In this document: positions 58,094 to 64,000 of the stretch, piece after piece
How positions within the stretch are numbered: the stretch's first letter is position 1
Layout of the letters: each line of letters begins with the position of its first letter
From: Nonomuraea rubra
GTDB taxonomy: Bacteria > Actinomycetota > Actinomycetes > Streptosporangiales > Streptosporangiaceae
DNA length: 64,000 nucleotides
Assembly (NCBI RefSeq): GCF_014207985.1
Contig: NZ_JACHMI010000001.1
Span: 11,701,001 to 11,765,000, forward strand
Direction of reading: 5' to 3'
The notes under the pieces: model-generated
Told to the model about the DNA's origin: nothing
The model's input: the letters and a program-made list of their open reading frames with translations, nothing else
The model's database searches: none
Translations under genes and position numbers: made by a program

Positions 58094-59504
58094 CAAGGTA
58101 GGCCTCCAGCCCGGCCAGCCCGCCCTCGCGCCCGTAACCCGACTCCTTGTAGCCGCCGAAGGGCGAGGCCGGGTCGAACTTGTTGAACGTGTTGGCCCAG
58201 ACCACTCCGGCCCTGAGCCTGTCGGCCATCCACAGGATGCGCGAGCCCTTCTCGGTCCACACCCCCGCCGACAGCCCGTACGGCGTGTTGTTGGCCTTCT
58301 CGACGGCCTCGGCGGGCGTGCGGAAGGTCAGCACCGACAGCACCGGGCCGAAGATCTCCTCCCTGGCGATGCTGTGCGACTGCGCCACCCCGGTGAACAG
58401 CGTCGGCGGGAACCAGAACCCCTTGCCGGGCAGCTCGCACGCGGGCGACCAGCGCTCGGCCCCCTCGGCCTCGCCCAGGTCGCTGAGCTGCCTGATCTTG
58501 GCCAGCTGCTCGGCCGAGTTGATCGCGCCGATGTCGGTGTTCTTGTCGAGCGGGTCGCCCAGCCGCAGCGTGGCCAGCCGCCGCTTGAGCGCGGCCAGCA
58601 GCTCCTCCTGGATCGACTCCTGGACCAGCAGCCGCGAGCCGGCGCAGCACACGTGACCCTGGTTGAAGAAGATCCCGTTGACGATCCCCTCCACGGCCTG
58701 GTCGATGGCGGCGTCGTCGAACACGATGTTCGCGGCCTTGCCGCCCAGCTCCAGGGTGAGCTTCTTGGCCGTGCCGGCCACCGACCTGGCGATGATCCGG
58801 CCGACCTCGGTGGAGCCGGTGAAGGCCACCTTGTTCACGTCGGGGTGGGCCACGACGGCGGCGCCGGTCTCGCCCGCGCCGGTGACGATGTTCACCACGC
58901 CGGGCGGCAGGTCCGCCTGCCGGCAGATCTCGGCGAACAGCAGCGCCGTCAGCGGCGTCGTCTCGGCCGGCTTGAGCACCACGGTGTTGCCGCAGGCCAG
59001 CGCGGGAGCGATCTTCCAGGCCAGCATGAGCAGCGGGAAGTTCCACGGGATCACCTGCCCGGCGACGCCCAGCGGCTTGGTGCCGAATCCCGCGTACTGC
59101 AGCTTGTCGGCCCAGCCCGCGTAGTAGAAGAAGTGCGCCGCGACCAGCGGCAGGTCCACGTCGCGCGACTCGCGGATCGGCTTGCCGTTGTCGAGCGACT
59201 CCAGCACGGCCAGCTCCCTGGCCCGCTCCTGGATCAGCCGCGCGATGCGGAACAGGTACTTGGCGCGCTCGGCGCCGGGCAGCGCGCTCCAGACGCCGAA
59301 CGCCTTGCGCGCCGCCTGCACGGCGCGGTCGACGTCGTCGGAGGTGGCGGTGGCCACCTCGGCCAGCGTCTCCTCGGTGGCGGGGTTGACGGTCTTGAAC
59401 GAGGTGCCGGAGCCCTCGACGAACTCGCCGTTGATGAACAGCCCGTAGGACGACCTCAGATCGACGACGTCGCGCGACTCGGGTGCGGGTGCGTATTCGA
59501 ACAT
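58086..59504 (-). CDS. aldehyde dehydrogenase
   Basis: A 472-residue NAD(P)-dependent enzyme with the full active site: LFINGEFVEGSGTSFKTVNP at the start, VIPWNFPLLMLAWKIAPALA, Glu252 in LTLELGGKAANI, Cys286 in NQGHVCCAGSR and EEIFGPVLSVLTF, with SPFGGYKESGYGREGG at the end. It lies 3 bases after deoC in the same operon. DeoC releases acetaldehyde from deoxyribose phosphate, so acetaldehyde is the obvious candidate substrate (inference). The following genes encode a small ORF and a half ALDH. Confidence 0.93.
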   Translation of the reverse strand: MFEYAPAPESRDVVDLRSSYGLFINGEFVEGSGTSFKTVNPATEETLAEVATATSDDVDRAVQAARKAFGVWSALPGAERAKYLFRIARLIQERARELAVLESLDNGKPIRESRDVDLPLVAAHFFYYAGWADKLQYAGFGTKPLGVAGQVIPWNFPLLMLAWKIAPALACGNTVVLKPAETTPLTALLFAEICRQADLPPGVVNIVTGAGETGAAVVAHPDVNKVAFTGSTEVGRIIARSVAGTAKKLTLELGGKAANIVFDDAAIDQAVEGIVNGIFFNQGHVCCAGSRLLVQESIQEELLAALKRRLATLRLGDPLDKNTDIGAINSAEQLAKIRQLSDLGEAEGAERWSPACELPGKGFWFPPTLFTGVAQSHSIAREEIFGPVLSVLTFRTPAEAVEKANNTPYGLSAGVWTEKGSRILWMADRLRAGVVWANTFNKFDPASPFGGYKESGYGREGGLAGLEAYLDV

Positions 59505-59507
59505 CGT

Positions 59508-60446
59508 CTAGTCCAGGGTGAAGTAGTCGGGACCCGCGTACCGGCCGGTGGCCAGCTTCTGGCGCTGCATCAGCAGGTCGTTCAGCAGCGAGGAGGCGCC
59601 CAGGCGGAACCAGTCGGGGGTCAGCCAGTCATCGCCGGCCGTCTCGTTGACCAGCACGAGGTTCTTGATGGCGTCCTTGGTGGTGCGGATGCCGCCGGCC
59701 GGCTTCACGCCGACCTGGCGGCCCGTCGCGTCGCGGAAGTCGCGCACGGCCTCCAGCATGATCAGGGTCACCGGCGGCGTGGCCGCCGGGGACACCTTGC
59801 CGGTGGAGGTCTTGATGAAGTCGGCGCCGGCCAGCATCGCCAGCCAGGACGCGCGCCGCACGTTGTCGTAGGTCGACAGCTCGCCGGTCTCCAGGATCAC
59901 CTTCAGGTGGGCCGCCCCGCAGGCCGCCTTCACCGCGACGATCTCCTCGTAGACCTTCATGTACTGCCCGGACAGGAACGCGCCCCGATCGATCACCATG
60001 TCGATCTCGTCGGCCCCGGCCGACACCGCCAGCGCGGTGTCGCTCACCTTGACCTCCAGCGAGGTGCGCCCGCTGGGGAACGCGGTGGCCACGGAGGCCA
60101 CCTTGATCCCCGTGCCTTTGAGCGCCTCGACGGCGACGGGGACGAGGTCGGGATAGACGCAGACGGCCGCCACCGAGGGCGCGTCGCCGCCGGGCCGTAC
60201 GGCCTTGGCGCACATGGCGCGCACCTTGCCGGCCGTGTCGGCCCCTTCCAGCGTGGTCAGGTCGACCATCGAGATGGCCAGGTCAATGGCCTGCGCCTTG
60301 GCCGTGGTCTTGATCGAACGGGTGCCCAGCATCGCCGCCCGCTGGTCCGCGCCGACCCGGTCGACCCCGGGCAGGCCCTGCAGGAATGCTCGCAACGCCG
60401 CGTCGGACGAGGCGACGTCCGCGAGCGAGGTAGTCACAGTTGACAC
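59508..60446 (-). CDS. deoC: deoxyribose-phosphate aldolase
   Basis: A 312-residue class I aldolase splitting 2-deoxyribose 5-phosphate into acetaldehyde and glyceraldehyde 3-phosphate. The GTG start gives MSTVTTSLADVASSDAAL. The Schiff-base Lys is in ADFIKTSTGKVSPAATPP, the second Lys in RQVGVKPAGGIRTTKDA and Asp in ISMVDLTTLEG. It is longer than the short E. coli form, as in other actinobacteria. First gene of an operon with ALDH, the 64-residue ORF and the half ALDH. Confidence 0.95.
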   Translation of the reverse strand: MSTVTTSLADVASSDAALRAFLQGLPGVDRVGADQRAAMLGTRSIKTTAKAQAIDLAISMVDLTTLEGADTAGKVRAMCAKAVRPGGDAPSVAAVCVYPDLVPVAVEALKGTGIKVASVATAFPSGRTSLEVKVSDTALAVSAGADEIDMVIDRGAFLSGQYMKVYEEIVAVKAACGAAHLKVILETGELSTYDNVRRASWLAMLAGADFIKTSTGKVSPAATPPVTLIMLEAVRDFRDATGRQVGVKPAGGIRTTKDAIKNLVLVNETAGDDWLTPDWFRLGASSLLNDLLMQRQKLATGRYAGPDYFTLD

Positions 60447-60636
60447 CTAGACAGCATCGCCGACCAGGGCCACTACCTCCAAACCGGACCACCTTAGGGC
60501 ACCCGGGGACCCGGTCCTAGGTATGCCGGAGCCCTTCTCCCGCCGGAGATAAGGCATCCACCCGATGTGCCGGGGTGGGCCTTAGACCGAGCATTAAAGG
60601 TGTCAGGAAGACGCACGGAACATCAGGAGACACACC

Positions 60637-60783
60637 ATGAATCCCGAGATCGAGTTCGAGCTCATGAAGAGTCAGGCCAGCGAGCTGCGCAGGGCGGCCG
60701 CCCACCACCGCCGCGTACTCGAGGCGGAGCGCGGCAACAAGAGCGAGCGCCGCTCGTTCTTCGGCAAGCGCCGCTCCTCATGA
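60637..60783 (+). CDS. 48-residue basic small protein
   Basis: MNPEIEFELMKSQASELRRA, then AAHHRRVLEAERGNKSERRS and FFGKRRSS. ATG with AGGAG 8 nt upstream, stop TGA at 60781. A single amphipathic helix (residues 3-32) and a basic tail are predicted; there is no membrane segment. It lies 89 bases upstream of the LAL regulator and 190 bases from divergent deoC. Short actinomycete proteins of this size with such helical starts are known but unnamed. It is too short for standard gene calling. Confidence 0.65.
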   Translation: MNPEIEFELMKSQASELRRAAAHHRRVLEAERGNKSERRSFFGKRRSS

Positions 60784-60872
60784 CCACCCCACGAGAGCCC
60801 GGCCGCATCCTCGCTCGCGGCCGGGCCTCACGACCACCATAAAACCGTCGAAAGCACCGGAAGTTGCATGAC

Positions 60873-63740
60873 ATGCTGGACGACATGCGGGGACGATCTG
60901 TCAGTCCCGTCTTCGTGGGGCGGGAAGAGGAGCTGGCGGCTCTGTCTGAAAGCTTCGGCGAGGCCAAGAAAGGCCTCGTGACGGCCGTCCTGCTGGGAGG
61001 CGAGGCCGGGGTCGGCAAGACCAGGCTCGTCCAGCGGTTCGCCGATCAGCGCGCCGCGGACGGCGCCCACGTGCTCTTCGGGGGCTGCGTCGAGCTGTCC
61101 ACCGAAGGTCTGGCGTACGCGCCGTTCACCGCCGCGCTCCGGCAGCTCGTCCGCGAGCAGGGCCCGGCCGCCGTGACGGGGCTGCTGCCCGACGGCGCCG
61201 AGCGCGACCTGGCCAGGCTGCTGCCCGAGTTCGGGGAGCCCAACGGCGACGGCGAGACCGACACGGGCCGCGCGCGCCTGTTCGAGCAGTTCCTCACCCT
61301 CCTCGAGCGCCTGGCCGACAGCCGCCCGACCATCCTCGTCATCGAGGACATCCACTGGGCCGACCGCTCCAGCCGCGACCTCATCGCCTTCCTCAGCCGC
61401 AACCTGCACGCGCCGCAGGTGATGATGGTCATGACGTACCGGTCCGACGACCTGCACCGCCAGCACCCGCTCAGGCCGGTCCTGGCCGAGCTGGGCCGCG
61501 TCAACGGCGTGCACCGGCTCGACCTGCCCCGCCTGTCACGCGACGAGGTCGCGCAGCAGATGACCGCGATCCTCGGCAAGGCCTCCGAGTACGGCGCCGT
61601 CGACCAGGTCTACGAGCGCAGCGAGGGCATCCCGCTGTTCGTCGAGGCCCTGCTGGAGTGCGGCGTCGACTGCACGTTCCCCGAGTCCATGCAGGACCTC
61701 ATCCTCGGCACCGTCGAGCGCCTGCCCGAGGAGACCCAGCGCGTGCTGCGCGTGGCCGCCGCCGGCGGCAACCGCGTCGGCCACGCGCTGCTGGCGGCCG
61801 TGAGCGGCCTGTCCGACGTCGAGCTGGAGAGCGCGCTGCGCCCGGCCATCGCCCGCAACGTGCTGCAGATCGCCGACAACCGCGCCTACGTCTTCCGCCA
61901 CTCCCTCATCCGCGAGGCCGTCCACGACGAGCTGCTGCCGGGCGAGCACCAGCGCCTGCACGCCAGGTTCGCCGAGGAGATCTCCAAGGACCGCGGTCTC
62001 GTCCCGCCCGGCCGCGCCGCCGTCGAGCTGGCACACCACTGGTACGGCGCCCGCGACGACCGCTGGGCGCTGATCTCGGCCTGGGAGGCGGCACAGAAGT
62101 CGTTCAAGGCGTACGCGTACACCGAGGCCGTCCAGCTGCTGGAGCGCGTGCTCATGCTCTGGGTCCGGGTGCCCGACGCCGCCGGCCTCATCGGCGCCGA
62201 CCACACCGCCGTGCTGGAGCGCGCCTCGGAGGCCGCCAACGCGGGTGGCGACGTGGACAGGGGCCTGAAGTTCGTCAAGGCGGCGCTGGCGCAGCTCGAC
62301 GAGGCCGAGGAGCCGGAGCGGGTGGCCCAGCTCATCAAGCGCAAGGCCGCGTTCAGGAACTCCAAGAACCAGACCGGCGTGATCGACGACCTCAGGCACG
62401 CGCTGCAGCTCGTCTCCCAGGACAGCCCCGACCGGGCCGAGGTCGTGATGACGCTGAGCCGCCACCTGATGCTGCGCGGCCAGATCGAGGAGGCCGACGG
62501 GCTCATCGCCGAGGGCCTGCGCCTGGCCAGGCAGTACGGCGACCGCTGCCTCGAAGGCGACCTGCTGATGAACCAGGCGCTCGGCCACTCGCTCAACGGC
62601 GAGACGGAGAAGACGATCGCGCTCAACGAGCAGGCGGCGCGGATCGGCCGGGAGGAGCGCTCGCCGCGCCTGATCACCCGGGCGCTCGGCAACAACATCG
62701 ACGCGCTGCTCGACATGGGCCGCGAGGACGAGGCCCTGCGCCTGGCCGAGGACGGCTACGGCATCGCGAAGCAGTACGGCCGGCTGCGCGGCAGCGGCCT
62801 GTTCATCGCCAACAACTGGGCCGAGTCGCTGGAGGTGCTCGGCCGCTGGGACGAGGCCATCGAGATCGTCGAGAGCGCGCTCAGCCACGGCCCCGTCCTG
62901 CGCCACCGGCTCGCCCTGCTGCGCGTGCACGCCGACATCGCCATGGCCAGGGGCGAGCTGCAGCTCGTCGAGGCCCTGCTGGCGGAGATCGGCGTGTTCA
63001 AGGACCACCAGGAGGAGTTCGTCCAGGACCTGGTCAACAACGCCCGCCTGCGCATCGGCTGGCGGCTGGCCACGGGGGAACCCGCCGCCGCGCTGGACGA
63101 GGCGGAGCGGGTGCTCGCGCGTTTCCGCCAGCCCAGCAAGGCCATGCTCGGCTGGCGGCTGCTCGCCCTGCTCCGTGTCGTCTGCGACGCCGCCCAGGAC
63201 GCCGAGCCCGCCCGGACCGACGCGGTACGCAGGCACGCCGCCGAGGTGGCCGCCGAGCTGACCGTCATCGGGCCGGTCGTGGAGGCGTACCGGCTGTCGT
63301 ACTCCGGCGACTTCGACGCCGCGGCGGCGGCCTGGGAGCGGCTCAGGCGCCCGCACAACCGCGCCAAGGCCCTGCTGCGGGCGGCCGGTCACGCCGCGGC
63401 GGGAGGCGACAGGGAGGGTGCGGCGACCCGGCTCAAGGCGGCGCTCCCGCTGGCCCAGGCGCTGCGCGCGGCCCCGCTCGTCGCCGACATCGAGGCGCTG
63501 TCGCGCCGGGTGGGCGGGCTGCAGCCGGGGCAGGAGCCGTCCGAGCTGCTCACGCCGCGCGAGCTGGAGGTGCTGCGCCTGGTCACCCTGGGGCGGACCA
63601 ACCGCGACATCGCGACCGAGCTGTTCATCTCGGCGAAGACGGTGAGCGTGCACGTGTCGAACATCCTGGCCAAGCTCGGCGTCACCACGCGCGGCGAGGC
63701 GGCCGCGGCCGCCCACCGCCTGTCGCTGCTCTCCTCCTAG
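60873..63740 (+). CDS. large ATP-binding LuxR-type regulator (LAL family)
   Basis: A 955-residue transcriptional activator. ATG at 60873 has GGAAG 9 nt upstream. The AAA/STAND ATPase at ~1-300 has Walker A LLGGEAGVGKTR (residues 41-52), Walker B TILVIEDIHWADRSS and the sensor region VPELRSD-like MTYRSDDLHRQHPLRP. Then comes a long TPR-like helical region (~330-870). The C-terminal LuxR helix-turn-helix is LTPRELEVLRLVTLGRTNRD, then FISAKTVSVHVSNILAKLG. Ligand unknown. Its stop lies in a duplicated 24-base element shared with the GDT1 gene. Confidence 0.93.
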   Translation: MLDDMRGRSVSPVFVGREEELAALSESFGEAKKGLVTAVLLGGEAGVGKTRLVQRFADQRAADGAHVLFGGCVELSTEGLAYAPFTAALRQLVREQGPAAVTGLLPDGAERDLARLLPEFGEPNGDGETDTGRARLFEQFLTLLERLADSRPTILVIEDIHWADRSSRDLIAFLSRNLHAPQVMMVMTYRSDDLHRQHPLRPVLAELGRVNGVHRLDLPRLSRDEVAQQMTAILGKASEYGAVDQVYERSEGIPLFVEALLECGVDCTFPESMQDLILGTVERLPEETQRVLRVAAAGGNRVGHALLAAVSGLSDVELESALRPAIARNVLQIADNRAYVFRHSLIREAVHDELLPGEHQRLHARFAEEISKDRGLVPPGRAAVELAHHWYGARDDRWALISAWEAAQKSFKAYAYTEAVQLLERVLMLWVRVPDAAGLIGADHTAVLERASEAANAGGDVDRGLKFVKAALAQLDEAEEPERVAQLIKRKAAFRNSKNQTGVIDDLRHALQLVSQDSPDRAEVVMTLSRHLMLRGQIEEADGLIAEGLRLARQYGDRCLEGDLLMNQALGHSLNGETEKTIALNEQAARIGREERSPRLITRALGNNIDALLDMGREDEALRLAEDGYGIAKQYGRLRGSGLFIANNWAESLEVLGRWDEAIEIVESALSHGPVLRHRLALLRVHADIAMARGELQLVEALLAEIGVFKDHQEEFVQDLVNNARLRIGWRLATGEPAAALDEAERVLARFRQPSKAMLGWRLLALLRVVCDAAQDAEPARTDAVRRHAAEVAAELTVIGPVVEAYRLSYSGDFDAAAAAWERLRRPHNRAKALLRAAGHAAAGGDREGAATRLKAALPLAQALRAAPLVADIEALSRRVGGLQPGQEPSELLTPRELEVLRLVTLGRTNRDIATELFISAKTVSVHVSNILAKLGVTTRGEAAAAAHRLSLLSS

Positions 63741-63769
63741 AGGAACTCGCTGCTCTCTCCTAGAGGAAC
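63723..63769. repeat. 24-bp direct duplication bridging two stop codons
   Basis: TCGCTGCTCTCC-TCCTAGAGGAAC occurs at 63723-63746 and, one base shorter, at 63747-63769. The first copy holds the LAL stop TAG (63738-63740). The second holds the stop of the convergent GDT1-like gene (63760-63762). Confidence 0.9.
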
Positions 63770-64000
63770 GCCTCCACCAGGAGGACGACCCCGAAGACGG
63801 CGAACGCGGCGGCGGCGCCGTACCTGATGACCTTCTCGGGCAGGTGCTTGCCCAGCAGGCGTCCCACGAGGATCGCCAGCGCGTCGGCCGCCACCATGCC
63901 CACCGTCGAGCCGATCCACGTGCCGACCCAGTCGTCGTAGCGCGTCGCCAGCGTGATGGTGGCCAGCATGGTCTTGTCGCCCAGCTCGCTCAGGAAGAAC
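63760..64000 (-). CDS. GDT1/TMEM165 (UPF0016) family membrane protein, C-terminal part
   Basis: The visible 80 residues begin at the window edge with FFLSELGDKTMLATITLATR. The ELGDKT motif is the cation-binding signature of the GDT1/UPF0016 family, thought to move Mn2+ or Ca2+. Membrane helices follow (WIGSTVGMVAADALAILVG and AAAFAVFGVVLLVEAF). The gene is cut at the right edge and its first half lies outside. Convergent with the LAL regulator. Confidence 0.9.
   Translation of the reverse strand, partial: FFLSELGDKTMLATITLATRYDDWVGTWIGSTVGMVAADALAILVGRLLGKHLPEKVIRYGAAAAFAVFGVVLLVEAFL

Noticed and set aside
58374..60443. Long plus-strand open frame (about 690 codons) across the deoC-ALDH region
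   Set aside because: It is the antisense shadow of deoC and ALDH: Gly/Arg/Asp-rich low-complexity text, no ribosome site, no motif. The minus-strand genes are unmistakable.
1..64000. A defence island or natural-product gene cluster
   Set aside because: No restriction, toxin-antitoxin, CBASS, Argonaute, PKS or NRPS genes are visible. The HrpB helicase and LRR protein are not enough to propose one.

Overview
The window is high-GC actinomycete chromosome. The evidence is a mycothiol synthase, a mycothiol-type DinB protein, a CsoR-type copper operator, an SCO3897/LppU-like protein, a LAL-type LuxR regulator and frequent GTG starts. The gene set and style suggest the Streptosporangiaceae (Nonomuraea-like); that placement is inference. 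No plasmid or phage replication genes, rRNA or CRISPR array is visible. One intact tRNA, tRNA-Gly(CCC), is present.

Region 1-6400 is a decayed accessory zone. It holds a PucR-type regulator with an internal deletion and a frameshift, an alpha/beta-hydrolase remnant fused head-to-head to the C-terminal half of a short-chain dehydrogenase, a truncated coiled-coil protein, a broken XRE/TPR-like regulator and several small hypothetical genes. A degenerate copy of the 3' part of tRNA-Gly at 4721-4764 and the intact tRNA-Gly at 6397-6470 look like the two ends of an old integrated element with only a P-loop gene left intact between them.

Region 6400-26000 is ordinary chromosome: dcd, a DUF47/Pit phosphate-uptake pair behind a probable PHO box, mshD, a secreted 5'-nucleotidase, a MazG-like protein, an orphan sensor kinase, an epimerase, two transporters, an alkylsulfatase, HAD, a PRPP synthetase-like enzyme, SDR, nucleotidyltransferase, and a TetR/FAD-monooxygenase divergent pair.

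Region 26000-35100 has a secreted esterase, a NarL-type two-component pair and a five-gene oligopeptide ABC operon with overlapping start/stop codons. Its binding protein carries a C-terminal membrane anchor. Region 35200-49400 holds regulator/target pairs with visible operators (XRE/SDR, AraC/NmrA, ArsR/MFS), a copper chaperone behind a CsoR box, an APC permease, a secreted tripeptidyl aminopeptidase, lipB and uppP. Region 49400-64000 has an overlapping arsR-hrpB-hypothetical run, a threonine-synthase-like enzyme, amidase, an LRR protein, a deoC-ALDH-small ORF-half ALDH operon resembling a split ALDH16, a 48-residue ORF, a LAL regulator and the end of a GDT1-family gene.

The most striking feature no single gene explains is a recurring class of short tandem repeats (12-24 nt units, 2-5 copies) at gene 3' ends. 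Several span the stop codon, and at least three run from one stop codon to the stop of the convergent neighbour (14741-14811, 24148-24247, 63723-63769). I found no clearly new multi-gene defence or biosynthetic system. The best leads are the stop-spanning repeats, the split-ALDH operon and the tRNA-Gly element remnant.
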